DNA of 64,000 nucleotides. It comes from Dehalococcoidia bacterium (lineage in GTDB: Bacteria; Chloroflexota; Dehalococcoidia; SM23-28-2). The translations under genes and the position numbers were made by a program. Below, one piece after another: positions 26,792 to 35,709 of this stretch (positions are counted from its first letter, which is position 1; each line of letters opens with the position of its first letter). The notes beneath the pieces were generated by a model, which was not told the DNA's origin, did no database searches, and worked only from the letters and a program-made list of their open reading frames with translations. Where the stretch lies: assembly GCA_030615765.1 (NCBI GenBank), contig JAUWYP010000003.1:1-64000 (forward strand), read 5' to 3'.

Positions 26792-27364
26792 ATGGACTGG
26801 TGGCAGGCGTTTCTCTTGTTCCCGGCCGGTGGCCTCATATCCGGCGTGACGGCTTACTTCACCCACCGCTTGACTACGAGCGCTAGTCGAGAGGCTGAAG
26901 AGCGTCACGCCAAGCGGAGATTGGCTGAGGAGCAGAGACAGGCAATCAGGCACTTTCGGCGAGAGCGGATACAGCCGGTTCTGGACTGGTTGGACATCGT
27001 GAAGCAATCCGCTGGCCGCGAAATTGTCAGTCTCGCACTGGATAAGTATCGGGAGAGCCTCAGCGCCGAGGACAAGCTGTCCCCCGAGCGGTTGGAGAGA
27101 GTAAGGGACGAGTTCTCCAAGATCTACCCTGACATCATCCAAGAGACACGGGCATTCAGTATCGCGACGTGGGCTAGTCTGTCGGTACCAGGGCTACCGG
27201 AGGAGCTACTCACGATGTACGGTGGCCTGAGAGCCGAGGGCGACGCGGAGACGCTGAGTCAGCTCGGCCCCGCGCTACGATCTGCCGAGCAACTGCTGGA
27301 GCAATACCTGGCTGGCGCTGAGCCACACGAACCGTCTGCCGACAACCCAAGCCAGGAGGCTTGA
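26792..27364 (+). CDS. Uncharacterised single-pass membrane protein with coiled coil
   Basis: This 190-residue protein has one N-terminal hydrophobic helix (about 5-27), then a charged helical stretch (residues 32-60, REAEERHAKRRLAEEQRQAI) likely to form a coiled coil, and a mainly helical remainder. No family is recognised. A near-consensus promoter lies immediately upstream with almost no leader. It belongs to the orphan patch between icd and the integrase relic. Confidence 0.65.
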   Translation: MDWWQAFLLFPAGGLISGVTAYFTHRLTTSASREAEERHAKRRLAEEQRQAIRHFRRERIQPVLDWLDIVKQSAGREIVSLALDKYRESLSAEDKLSPERLERVRDEFSKIYPDIIQETRAFSIATWASLSVPGLPEELLTMYGGLRAEGDAETLSQLGPALRSAEQLLEQYLAGAEPHEPSADNPSQEA

Positions 27365-27482
27365 CGGAACGACGCAGCAGCACGCCTCGGAAGGCTGGCC
27401 GGGCCCGCCCTCCTTTCTTGGTTGGGTTCTGAATAGGGCAGTGACGGACAGCATCGTGGCAACACTGTGGAGGTGGGTGGAA

Positions 27483-27992
27483 ATGAGAGACTTCCTTCAG
27501 CAGATTCTGGCCGCTCTGGAGGGCAATCTGTATTACGTGAGCTTGTTCGCGGCTCTCGCAATCCCAGACATGTGTGGAGCAATCGGTTCAGAAGACGGCC
27601 AAGCCACAGGCGCCAAGTACGTGGAATGGTTTGAGAGATATGTGGGTCACAAGTACTCGTATGCTGGGCAGCAGTTCTTGACTGGTGAAGACTGCTATCG
27701 TTTTCGTTGTTCCTTGCTCCACCAAGGAACGTCGCAGCATCCAAAGAGCAGATACTCAAGAGTCATCTTCGTCGAGCCCTCGGCGACAACGAACATCTTC
27801 CACTGCAACATCCTCAACGACGCTCTGAACATCGACGTTCGCATCTTCTGCCAAGACATGGTCGCTGGGGCTATGAAGTGGCTCGACGAGGTCGAGGGTA
27901 GCGGAAGGTTTGACACCAACCGGAAGAAGTTCATGACAAGGTATCCAGATGGCCTCGCTCCGTACATAGGCGGGGTCCCGGTGATAGGCTAG
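27483..27992 (+). CDS. Uncharacterised HEPN-like protein with RX4H motif
   Basis: This 169-residue, probably helical protein has an early aromatic segment (LEGNLYYVSLFAALAIPDMCGAI, shown here as residues 12-34) and the motif R75-CSLL-H80 in YRFRCSLLHQG. RX4-6H is the catalytic signature of HEPN ribonucleases found in toxins and defence systems, but the whole fold is not verified here. ATG 27483 has GGAGGTGGGTGG just upstream; a start 14 codons earlier is possible. No nucleotidyltransferase antitoxin partner is visible beside it. Confidence 0.6.
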   Translation: MRDFLQQILAALEGNLYYVSLFAALAIPDMCGAIGSEDGQATGAKYVEWFERYVGHKYSYAGQQFLTGEDCYRFRCSLLHQGTSQHPKSRYSRVIFVEPSATTNIFHCNILNDALNIDVRIFCQDMVAGAMKWLDEVEGSGRFDTNRKKFMTRYPDGLAPYIGGVPVIG

Positions 27993-28039
27993 CGCCCTGG
28001 GTAAGAGAGCCCGAGGCTAAGGGCCCGCCCTTTTGTTTC

Positions 28040-28249
28040 TTACTTGACCCTCGTCAACCGAGTTGGAACCATCCGCCTTCGCTGCTCCGCTATCCCGGCC
28101 AGGGGCGAGAACATCCGCATTTTCTCCTGAAGCTGCTCTGGCAACAGGTGCAGATAGCGGGTTGTTGTGGTTACGTTGCGGTGGCGAAGGATCCGCTGCA
28201 CCGTGTGAAGGTCGCAGCCGCTCTCGCCACGCAAACGGGTGGCTCTACG
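28040..28249 (-). pseudogene. C-terminal relic of a tyrosine recombinase/integrase
   Basis: Translating leftward from the stop at 28250-28252 gives RATRLRGESGCDLHTVQRI followed by LRHRNVTTTTRYLHL. This matches the last third of phage-type integrases, including the His of LGHxxxxTTxxY and the Tyr nucleophile position. The N-terminal and central domains with the catalytic Arg and Lys are missing; the frame is closed upstream by a stop, and the GNAT gene abuts it. It is a non-functional remnant that marks a past insertion near the orphan genes. Confidence 0.75.
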
Positions 28250-28754
28250 TCATACCAAAGGCGGCAGGATACACAACACGGCCACGCTGCCGCTCGCTAT
28301 ACTGTGACAGCCGCCGGACCATGAACGCAGCATCCGGTATGTCTGCGGACGGTGGCTCAATTCCGTAGCGACTAGCGGGCTCGAAGCCGAAGCGTGGGTA
28401 GTACGTCGGATGGCCGAGCACAATCACCAGCGGTTCGCGTCGGTCGTCAGCTCGCTCCAGACCTGCCTCGACGAGTGCGCCGCCGATCCCACGCCTTTGG
28501 CGCGCCGGCGTCACGGCCATGGGGGCCAGAGCTAGCACTCGAAATTCCTCGTCGTTCTTCAAGGTGACGTAGCTGAACACGATATGTCCGACGACCTGGC
28601 CATTCTCCTCAGCCACAAGGGCAAGGTCAGGCACATAGTTGTCAGACGCCCGTAGCGATCGAACTAGCTGGGACTCGTCCGCTCCGCCGAAAGCTGACCT
28701 GAGGAGCTCGTCGATGGCTTCGTAGTCGCTCGGGGTCTCGGGCCGCACGATCAT
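28245..28754 (-). CDS. GNAT-family N-acetyltransferase
   Basis: This 169-residue acetyltransferase has the acetyl-CoA motif RRGIGGALVEAGLERA and the segment VIVLGHPTYYPRFGFEPAS, typical of the YhbS-like predicted acetyltransferases. N-terminal residues 1-60 form the usual substrate half. The acceptor is unknown. Its 3' end overlaps the integrase relic by a few bases, suggesting the relic was trimmed up to this gene. Confidence 0.87.
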   Translation of the reverse strand: MIVRPETPSDYEAIDELLRSAFGGADESQLVRSLRASDNYVPDLALVAEENGQVVGHIVFSYVTLKNDEEFRVLALAPMAVTPARQRRGIGGALVEAGLERADDRREPLVIVLGHPTYYPRFGFEPASRYGIEPPSADIPDAAFMVRRLSQYSERQRGRVVYPAAFGMT

Positions 28755-28785
28755 GCAACCACTCTACCAGCTCCCCACAGCCTCG

Positions 28786-29445
28786 TCAGCTTGGCAGCAC
28801 GTAGATCGCCACCAGAGAGTAGTGGAAGGTACTGCCCAGGACCACTAGCAGATGGAAGACCTCGTGGTATCCCAACACCCGCGGCCACGGGTTCGGCCTC
28901 CTGACCGCGTATACCACGCCGCCCAGCGTATACAGCGCCCCGCCGACCACCAGCAGCAGCAGAGGGCTGAGCGTGAACCAGGCCGCCAGCTCCCACACCG
29001 AGATAAGCCCCAGCCAGCCGAGGACGACGTAAAACGTCACCCGGAGCCACCTCGGACTCGCCGGCCAGGCCAGGTTCATGAGGATTCCGGCACCTGCGAC
29101 TCCCCAGATGACGGACAGCATGGTGATCCCCCACGCGTTGTTCAGCACAACCAGGCAGAACGGCGTGTAGGTGCCGCCGATCAGCACCAGAACCATCGAA
29201 TTGTCCAGCCGGCTGATGATCGCCCGGAAGAGGGGCGTCCAGGTAATCCGGTGATAGCTCGCGCTCGTCCCGTACAGGAGCATCAGGCTCGCCGCGAAGA
29301 TCGCCCCGCCGACATACGCCCGTGGGGAGTCCGCAACCAGCAAAAGCAAGGGTGCCCCCGCAACGGCAGCGATCGCCGCATAAACGTGAAACACTCCCCT
29401 TAGTACGGGGCGTTGCCTGGGGACGTCGCCAGTGACCGCGTGCAT
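28786..29445 (-). CDS. Hemolysin III / PAQR-family membrane protein
   Basis: This 219-residue integral membrane protein of seven predicted helices belongs to the HlyIII/YqfA (PAQR) family. The metal-ligand pattern is intact: SASYH near residue 64, a conserved Asp in RLDNSMV, and HEVFHLLVVLGSTFH near the C-terminus. In this family these residues bind zinc and may support ceramidase-like hydrolysis. It lies 31 bases upstream of the GNAT gene. Confidence 0.88.
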   Translation of the reverse strand: MHAVTGDVPRQRPVLRGVFHVYAAIAAVAGAPLLLLVADSPRAYVGGAIFAASLMLLYGTSASYHRITWTPLFRAIISRLDNSMVLVLIGGTYTPFCLVVLNNAWGITMLSVIWGVAGAGILMNLAWPASPRWLRVTFYVVLGWLGLISVWELAAWFTLSPLLLLVVGGALYTLGGVVYAVRRPNPWPRVLGYHEVFHLLVVLGSTFHYSLVAIYVLPS

Positions 29446-29546
29446 CTGCAGCTAACTAGCCACCGCCAGCCGCCGGAGAGTCGGCCCTCGATCCGAACAA
29501 AGGCATGAATTACCCTAGGAGCCGCACATCGTCCAGGCCGGAGCGA

Positions 29547-29870
29547 CTACCAGCGGCGTCCTCCTCCGGACCGACCACCACCACCACCGGGACGCCGGCC
29601 GCCCCCTCCCCCTCCCCGCTGCTGCGGCGGACGCGCCTCGTCCACGGTGATCGTGCGCCCGTCCAGAGTCTTGCCGGTCAGCTCCCCGATCGCCTTACGA
29701 GACTCGGCCGCCGTGGCCATCTCCACGAACCCGAATCCCCGCGACCGCCCGGAGAACCGATCCGTGACCACGGACGCCGAGTCCACCTTGCCAACCTGCT
29801 CGAAGAAGGTACGGAGAGTCTCGTCGGTTGTGTCAAATGATAGGCCGCCTACGTACAGCTTTCTCGCCAA
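29547..29870 (-). CDS. RRM-type RNA-binding protein with Gly-rich tail
   Basis: This 107-residue protein has one RNA recognition motif. RNP2 is KLYVGGLSF (4-12) and RNP1 is SRGFGFVEM (about 43-51); after residue 82 comes a Gly/Arg-rich tail. The start is TTG at 29870, preceded by AGGAGGAT, a strong ribosome site. Longer in-frame extensions run through tRNA-Gly and are not real. Such small RRM proteins in Cyanobacteria and other phyla act in cold response and RNA chaperoning; that role here is by analogy. Confidence 0.88.
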   Translation of the reverse strand: MARKLYVGGLSFDTTDETLRTFFEQVGKVDSASVVTDRFSGRSRGFGFVEMATAAESRKAIGELTGKTLDGRTITVDEARPPQQRGGGGGGRRPGGGGGRSGGGRRW

Positions 29871-30097
29871 CAGTATCCTCCTGCTGCTCTCCGGTCTGCC
29901 CGTGGGGGCAGATCTACTCACTCCTGGGTAGCTTGCCTCTGCGTCGGGAGATGATCCGCGGGAGACAGCAACTCCCAACAGTATACGCCCTTCTCGTACC
30001 ATTAGGGAAGCGACTAACTTGCCAAGCCCCTCGACGTCTCGAAGTACCGAAAGCATCTCGTGCACCAAGTGCTTGCCACTAGGGGGCAAGAATAGAC

Positions 30098-30173
30098 TGG
30101 AGCGGGCGACGGGACTCGAACCCGCGACAACCTGCTTGGGAAGCAGGTACTCTACCAACTGAGTTACACCCGC
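30098..30173 (-). tRNA. tRNA-Gly (anticodon CCC), CCA encoded
   Basis: The minus strand folds as a complete cloverleaf: acceptor GCGGGTG/CGCCCGC with one G-T pair, anticodon stem CCTGC/GCAGG, loop TTCCCAA giving anticodon CCC, and T-arm with GGTTCGAGTCC. Discriminator T and CCA are genomically encoded. It reads glycine GGG codons. Confidence 0.96.
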
Positions 30174-30188
30174 CCCGCAGATACGATC

Positions 30189-31049
30189 CTAGGCTTCCGC
30201 CGAGCCGTTGTCAATGGCGGGCGCAGCCGGGGCCGCCCGTTGGCGCGTCTCCAGCAACACCAGCCCCAGGCCCACCAGCACCAGCCCCAGCCCCACAAGG
30301 GTGAGGATAGTGTAGTTACGCAGGGCAAGCCACGTCACGTCGTTGCCCAGATCGAGGAGGCGCACCATCAGATAGTCTTCCTGGTCCTCACTGGCGGTGC
30401 GAAAGGTAAAGCGAACGGCCACCGCTGCCAGCAGCGACGGCACCGCTGCCCCCAGCAGGGCGGCTCCCATGGCCACCAGGCGGCCCATCCCCTGGGTCGA
30501 AACGAAGACCAGTCCCCCTAGGGCGAAGGATAAGAGGCCCAGAACGATGGCGGCGATGCGCAGGGCCTGATGGTTATCGTCGCTGAGGAACCCCAGGCCG
30601 CGGTGCACTCCCCCCTCCGGCGAGAAGACATCGATGTCCTGCTCGGCCTCGGGGTCGGCCAGGGCCCACACCGACATGCCCTCCTCGTAGATGGCCTCGG
30701 CGGACTCGCTCAGCAGGCGCGACCGCAGGTCTGCCGTCGAGATGGTGGTCGCCTCCTCCCGCGGTAGCTCCACCAGCAGCGGGAAGTGGGGGACGGCCAC
30801 GGTGGCCTCCTCGCTGGCCTGGGCCGTCTCCACCAAATCGGCCTGGATCGCGGGCAGGGCGGCATCGATCTCTGTGAGGTCGGCCACCGCTCGCGAGAGG
30901 ATGCGCTGGGCCGTGCCGGAGGAGGTAAGCTGCACTCCGTTGATCACCAGGAAGAGGGCGATAAGCGAGAGGGCAAACAGGATGCCGAACAGCCACTGGA
31001 GGGCACCGCGCAGAAGCGGCGCAGCAGAGACACGGCCCGGTTCCATCAT
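30189..31049 (-). CDS. Uncharacterised multi-pass membrane protein
   Basis: This 286-residue protein has one membrane helix near residues 13-40, a soluble extracytoplasmic loop of about 125 residues, then three more helices (about 163-185, 190-215 and 245-268). It overlaps the RDD gene upstream by 4 bases (ATGA), so the pair is co-translated. The loop contains no recognised motif. Similar architecture occurs in uncharacterised actinobacterial and Chloroflexota proteins, but I cannot assign a function. Confidence 0.72.
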   Translation of the reverse strand: MMEPGRVSAAPLLRGALQWLFGILFALSLIALFLVINGVQLTSSGTAQRILSRAVADLTEIDAALPAIQADLVETAQASEEATVAVPHFPLLVELPREEATTISTADLRSRLLSESAEAIYEEGMSVWALADPEAEQDIDVFSPEGGVHRGLGFLSDDNHQALRIAAIVLGLLSFALGGLVFVSTQGMGRLVAMGAALLGAAVPSLLAAVAVRFTFRTASEDQEDYLMVRLLDLGNDVTWLALRNYTILTLVGLGLVLVGLGLVLLETRQRAAPAAPAIDNGSAEA

Positions 31050-31633
31050 CTCGGTTCCACCACTATAGTGTCGGCCAGCCTATCGTGTAGTGCCTGCCGC
31101 TGCTGATCGAAGGGGATCATCAGGAAGCCTGCGATCTGAATCAGTATCAGGACGAGCCCTGCGAGAGCAAGCACCAATATGAGGGCGATGAGAGCGTCTT
31201 CGCTGGCTCCCGTAGCCACAAGGCCAAGCAGACTCGCGACGTAGATGGCAGGCAGCAAGTTCAGGCCACCGACGCGGACGGCGGCTCTGGCTAGCCCGAT
31301 GGGGCGACCGCCCCGCCGCACCACCTTGATAACCATGGCCATCTGGCCCACCGTTTGGCCTCGCCAGGCCCAGAGGCCGATGAAGTACAGGGGTAGGAAG
31401 AGGAAACAGTAGGTCGCGAGGATGATCACCGCCGCCCATACGGCCGAGTCGGGCGTGTCCTTTTCACCAAAGTCGGTGCGGAGCAGGATCTGGAAAAAGG
31501 CGACTGCAAAGAACAGCGCGAATACCGCCAAGAGCACTATCACGTCGAGCACGAAGGCCACCAGCCGCGTCTCGAAGCTGGCGTACCGCAGTTCCACCTG
31601 GCTGGAAGCGTTGACTACCCTCTGTTCGACCAT
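31046..31633 (-). CDS. RDD-family membrane protein
   Basis: This 195-residue protein has the RDD pattern: an early Arg in FETRLVAFVLDVIVL with Asp in the first helix, then GQTVGQMAMVIKVVRRGG after the second helix, and two further helices. Some RDD proteins act as Na+(Li+)/H+ exchangers; most are uncharacterised. It starts 12 bases after a small hairpin (ACCTGC/GCAGGT) and is coupled to the next membrane-protein gene. Confidence 0.82.
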   Translation of the reverse strand: MVEQRVVNASSQVELRYASFETRLVAFVLDVIVLLAVFALFFAVAFFQILLRTDFGEKDTPDSAVWAAVIILATYCFLFLPLYFIGLWAWRGQTVGQMAMVIKVVRRGGRPIGLARAAVRVGGLNLLPAIYVASLLGLVATGASEDALIALILVLALAGLVLILIQIAGFLMIPFDQQRQALHDRLADTIVVEPR

Positions 31634-31644
31634 CGACGAAGCCC

Positions 31645-31662
31645 ACCTGCCGATAAGCAGGT
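31645..31662 (-). repeat. Short palindrome ACCTGC/GCAGGT upstream of the RDD gene
   Basis: Arms at 31645-31650 and 31657-31662 enclose CGATAA. The element lies just before the RDD start codon and resembles the GCCTGCC-AATA-GGCAGGC hairpin before the GH1 gene. Confidence 0.4.
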
Positions 31663-31758
31663 TCAGCGGCGATTATAGCACGCCCGCCAGCAGGCAGGCC
31701 GGCCCTTATCGGTGCATGGGGCGCTCAACGGAAGGGGCCACCAGCGCCCAGCCGGTCG

Positions 31759-32652
31759 CTATGCTTCCCCGTTGAGCACGTTGAGCATCTCGCGGGCCAG
31801 TTCCATCCCTCGGCCGATGCGCCCCGCGAACTCGACGTTCTGGCGGCAGAGCTCCTGATTCTGGCGGCGAAGCCTGGCTATCTCCTGGCGGAGCTCCTCT
31901 ACCTCATCTGTCCAGCCTGGCCAGGGGTTGGCCCCCAGGGCTTGCCACCTGATGTCGTCCATGTGCTCGTAGGACCAGAAGCTGACGCCCTTGCTGCCAC
32001 GCTCGCCGGCGATCTGGACGAAGCGCTGTAGCTCCTCGGCGCTGGGATAGGCGATGAAGCCCTGGGCGTAGGCTCCGGCCACGGGGAAGATCCTGTCGGC
32101 TGCTATCCCCAGGGAAGCGTAGTCCTCGTACATCCAGTCCAGCGCCTGTTCCACCGGCCAGCGGAAGGCGTTCCAGTAGACCTGAGGCAGCGTCCCTGAG
32201 CAGTGGCCTTCGAAGGCGGCATAGGGGAACCGCTGATGATAGCGGGCGATGGCGAAGGTGGAGTAGAAGAGGGGGAAGCCCTGGCCCACGCCCTGGCGCA
32301 GGCGCTGACACAGGGCCTCAGCTACGTCCGGGCGGCCTTCGAACTCGCTCTCCACATCCATCACGTAGGCATCGGCCTCCCCGTAATGGATCGTCTCGAT
32401 GGCCCGCTGGGCCTCGCCCTGCCAGTCATGACCGTAGAGGTAGGCCCAGCCGGCTACCTTCAGGTCGAACGACTTGAGGGCGCGGCATATCTCCCGCCAG
32501 GGCTGGCCCTGGTCGAACCAGTAGGGGCCGTCGTGGGCCTTGACCAGGGCGCCACAGCAGCCCGCCGCCTTCAGTCGCTGGGCCACCCTCGTCGCCTCCC
32601 CGCCGTCGCAGCGAGGCCAGTTCCAGATCCAGACCCACTTGCCGTCGAACAT
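31759..32652 (-). CDS. Uncharacterised TIM-barrel, glycoside-hydrolase-like protein with coiled-coil tail
   Basis: This 297-residue protein reads like a GH25/DUF1906-type barrel. WVWIWNWPRC opens the first strand, ADAYVMDVESEFEG carries candidate acidic residues after strand four, and KGVSFWSYEHMDD closes the barrel. Residues 250-290 (VEELRQEIARLRRQ and following) form a coiled coil. No signal peptide is seen. It follows the GH38 mannosidase gene on the same strand, so glycan handling is plausible; the reaction is unknown. Confidence 0.65.
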   Translation of the reverse strand: MFDGKWVWIWNWPRCDGGEATRVAQRLKAAGCCGALVKAHDGPYWFDQGQPWREICRALKSFDLKVAGWAYLYGHDWQGEAQRAIETIHYGEADAYVMDVESEFEGRPDVAEALCQRLRQGVGQGFPLFYSTFAIARYHQRFPYAAFEGHCSGTLPQVYWNAFRWPVEQALDWMYEDYASLGIAADRIFPVAGAYAQGFIAYPSAEELQRFVQIAGERGSKGVSFWSYEHMDDIRWQALGANPWPGWTDEVEELRQEIARLRRQNQELCRQNVEFAGRIGRGMELAREMLNVLNGEA

Positions 32653-32730
32653 ACGTTCTCTTCCCGTCCGATAATGCCTGGTTGGGAGGGGCAGGTGTAA
32701 GAGGTAAGTGACACGCGGAGGCAGGGGTCG

Positions 32731-35343
32731 CTAAAGGCTCGTGCGAAAGTGCAGGGTGATGATCTCGTTGGGTTTGAGCGACAGGCGTACGCCACCATCC
32801 TCGACTTCGGCCGGGCCCAATGGCTCCTCGTTGAGGTTGACCACCTCGACTGCCGCGTAGGGCTCCTCGAGGCGCACCTCGCCCCAGGTCGGCTGAGAAG
32901 CGATGTTGTACAAGCGGACGATGATGCCCTGGTCGTCCTCGGCCGCTCTCAGAGCCGAGAGGACGAGGGCACTGGGTGCGATGGAGAGGAGGCTGGCCTT
33001 GGGCACAAGCTGGCCCTTGCCCGCTGTGATGGTCACGCCCCGCAGGGAATGGGCGAAGCGATGGGCCTGGACGAAGGCCGACTCCCAGCCGCCGGCGTGG
33101 GGAATCAGCGAGTAGTGGAAGACGTGCTTCCCCAGACACTGGGCACCCGGCACGGCGATGGGCGGGCCAGCCAGTCCCCGCCGGTTGGGCAGTCGAAGCC
33201 GAGCCAGCCAGCCGACGCAGCGCAGGAGGGTTAGGGCGATGATGGCTCCATCGGCGCCATCGATGACCTCGTACTCCGGCAGGCCGCGGTTGGCGAGAAG
33301 CAGGCCGCGCTGACCGTCGTTCACGTCCACGAAGGACTTCTGGGGATGGGTGCCGATCGGCGTCTCTGCCCAGGTGCCGTCGTCCTCTGGCACGGCGAGC
33401 GGCCGAGCCAGCACACCGAAGTGCTGCTCGACGTGGCAGAGCTGGCTTTGCAGGCTGGTGGGGAAGTGCACCCGCAGACGGTGGTCCTCGACTGGGTTAT
33501 CCACCTCCGTCTCGAAGTCCAGGCGCGGCACGCCCGCACAGATGCTGGCTCGGCTGACAATGCGACAGGTCCGCCGCCGGCCCGAGCGTCCCTGGCCGTC
33601 GGCGGTCAGGCGCTGGGGCAGGCTGTAGTCCAGGGCGATCTCCAGGGTGGAGCGGGCGGCACCGTCCTCTACCAGGCGAATGCGAGGCGGGCGGCGAGGC
33701 TCGTCTATCACCTCGTCGTGGGCGGGAGGGCAGTAGTTGTACTCGTCGCCGCAGTCTCCGCCGTCGACGAAGCGATTCAGGCCATCAAGGGTCACGCCGG
33801 AGGCCTTGTCCGTGAGAGTGAGGGCCCCATCCTCGGCGTCGGCTTCGATGCGGAAGTAGTCGTTCTCGATGGCCTGCGCCGGCCGTGGCCGCCTGGAGCG
33901 GATCGGCTTGCCATAGATGACGCCAAAGCTCTTGTACCCGTAGGCGGGAACCTCACTAGCTAGAAAGCCCGCCTCCACTCGCTCTCGGGTAGCGGCAGGT
34001 GAGGGTAGAGCGCGGCGAAGGGGCTGCAACGGAAGCCGCCTGCCATCCTCGTCCTCGAGGGCCAGCGGCTGGCGACCATCCTGGGAGGGCAGACGAGCGG
34101 TGCAAAAGTCGCTGCGGGGACCGTTGAGAGGGTTGAAGACCACTACATGCGTTCCGCTCTCCGGCGCGGCCATGTCGGCAATGTAGCGCAGGGCATCGCG
34201 GCTGACGGCCTCGCCTAGCCTTTGGCAGCGCCGAAAGCGAACGTTCATCTCATCGTGCACCTCGTCGGTGCTGCACCCGCAGATGGAGTCATGGGCCTGG
34301 TTCTGAAGCAGGAGCCTCCAGGCGATGTTCAGAGCGCCGGCATCGGAGGCAGCCTCTTCGCCACCTTGGCTGCTGCGCTGTCGCAGCAGGTTCGCCCAGG
34401 CCGAGAAAGGCTCGGCCCAGCGCAGCAGAAGGTCTTCGCACTCCTGGTTGCGCTGCTTGATCCACACGCGCGTCGATGTGACCCCGGGCAGGAGCAAGGC
34501 TCGCTGGCTCGAACGAAACTCCCCCTCGACGCACGGCCAGGAATGGCTCCTGGCGCCCATTTCCTGGCGAACCGCCTCGATGAACGTGGGCAGGGTAGCC
34601 TGCACCAGCTCGGCGTCCTCCAGGTTCTCGTTGGCCAGGGCGATGATGGCCGGCAGCTCGGGCTGGGGCTCCAAGTGGTCGTCGCCGTTCATCACCAGCA
34701 AATAGGGAGTGCTGGCCCAGGGCTCCAGGACCTGGCGAATGTCGTGCAGGCGATTCATCAGAGGCTCTCGCTCCAGAGGCAGGACTCGGCCCAGGCCGTA
34801 GCCCTGCGGTAGGTGGATGACCAGCACCTGTGAGCCGTCTGGCGCCCGCCAGAAGAATTCGGAGGTGGGGATCGACCTATCGACGCCCCGCCAGATGACG
34901 GCTGCCGAGATGCCGAAGCCGGCCAGGACGGACGGCATGTGGGCGATCTGGCCAAACATGTCCGGCAGATAGCCCACCATCATCGGCGGCCCGAACTGGC
35001 GAGCGATGGCGATGCCTGTCTGAAGGTTGCGGATCAGGGCCTCGCCGCCGACTAGGAATTCGTCCGCAAGGACGTACCAGGGGCCCACCAGCAGGCGGCC
35101 GGCCTGCACCTGGCGGGCGATATCCTGGCGACGCTCGGGGCGTATCTCCAGGTAGTCCTCCAGGATGATGCTCTGGCCGTCCAGCGTGAAGTGCTTGTAG
35201 TCGGGGTCTGTCTCCAGGAGGTGGAGCAGGCGGTCCATCAAGCCGACCAAGCGGGCGCGGAAGGCCTCGAAGGGGAGGTACCACTCGCGGTCCCAGTGAG
35301 TGTGGGGGACCACCATCAGCTGCCACTTTTGGGCAGAGGCCAT
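32731..35343 (-). CDS. Family GH38 alpha-mannosidase
   Basis: This 870-residue retaining alpha-mannosidase has the zinc ligands in VPHTHWDREWYLPFE (residues 13-27) and the nucleophile Asp in YLPDMFGQIAHMP (about 132), with the downstream helical zinc-ligand segment QAHDSICGCSTDEVH. Typical beta-rich C-terminal domains follow. No signal peptide is present, so it is cytoplasmic, like catabolic bacterial GH38 enzymes that act on mannosylated oligosaccharides. It precedes the GH-like barrel gene. Confidence 0.93.
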   Translation of the reverse strand: MASAQKWQLMVVPHTHWDREWYLPFEAFRARLVGLMDRLLHLLETDPDYKHFTLDGQSIILEDYLEIRPERRQDIARQVQAGRLLVGPWYVLADEFLVGGEALIRNLQTGIAIARQFGPPMMVGYLPDMFGQIAHMPSVLAGFGISAAVIWRGVDRSIPTSEFFWRAPDGSQVLVIHLPQGYGLGRVLPLEREPLMNRLHDIRQVLEPWASTPYLLVMNGDDHLEPQPELPAIIALANENLEDAELVQATLPTFIEAVRQEMGARSHSWPCVEGEFRSSQRALLLPGVTSTRVWIKQRNQECEDLLLRWAEPFSAWANLLRQRSSQGGEEAASDAGALNIAWRLLLQNQAHDSICGCSTDEVHDEMNVRFRRCQRLGEAVSRDALRYIADMAAPESGTHVVVFNPLNGPRSDFCTARLPSQDGRQPLALEDEDGRRLPLQPLRRALPSPAATRERVEAGFLASEVPAYGYKSFGVIYGKPIRSRRPRPAQAIENDYFRIEADAEDGALTLTDKASGVTLDGLNRFVDGGDCGDEYNYCPPAHDEVIDEPRRPPRIRLVEDGAARSTLEIALDYSLPQRLTADGQGRSGRRRTCRIVSRASICAGVPRLDFETEVDNPVEDHRLRVHFPTSLQSQLCHVEQHFGVLARPLAVPEDDGTWAETPIGTHPQKSFVDVNDGQRGLLLANRGLPEYEVIDGADGAIIALTLLRCVGWLARLRLPNRRGLAGPPIAVPGAQCLGKHVFHYSLIPHAGGWESAFVQAHRFAHSLRGVTITAGKGQLVPKASLLSIAPSALVLSALRAAEDDQGIIVRLYNIASQPTWGEVRLEEPYAAVEVVNLNEEPLGPAEVEDGGVRLSLKPNEIITLHFRTSL

Positions 35344-35406
35344 TCTTAGCTCCTATACGGCATCTATAGTAGCATAGGCAAAATCGAAGGCACACGTTGG
35401 CTGGCC

Positions 35407-35604
35407 ATGGTCATCGCCCTTGTCAACGCCCGCCTTCTCACCCCCGACGAAGAGATCCCCCCTGCCACCGTTATCCTCGGGGAGGGCCGCATCGCTCGAG
35501 GCTTCGATGCCGACCTGGAGGCCCTGGACGAGGGTCTAGAGCTGGTCATGACCTTCGTAGGCGGGGAATCGGCCTTCTGCTGGCCCAAAGACTCAGCCGT
35601 CTAG
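35407..35604 (+). pseudogene. Internally deleted amidohydrolase relic (NagA-like ends joined)
   Basis: This is an open frame of 65 codons. Residues 1-31 (ALVNARLLTPDEEIPPATVI and on) match the N-terminal strand of NagA-type amidohydrolases. Residues 32-55 (GFDADLEALDEGLELVMTFV) match the C-terminal strand (G-x-DADLVxLDE) of the same family. The roughly 300-residue catalytic barrel between them is absent, with the frame kept. It is most likely a decayed N-acetylglucosamine-6-phosphate deacetylase gene beside glycosidase genes. Confidence 0.6.
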
Positions 35605-35709
35605 GTGGCGTTCCCCTCGCTTTCCCACGCCTGTTTGGTCACTCTCCCATCGCTACTGTAATGACGGCGGCGGCCGTGCGTCTTTCTTGGCAGAGGGGAC
35701 AATACGGAC

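Noticed and set aside
29871-30158. N-terminal extension of the RRM protein
   Set aside because: The longer frame passes through tRNA-Gly. The TTG at 29870 has a strong ribosome site directly before the RRM fold.
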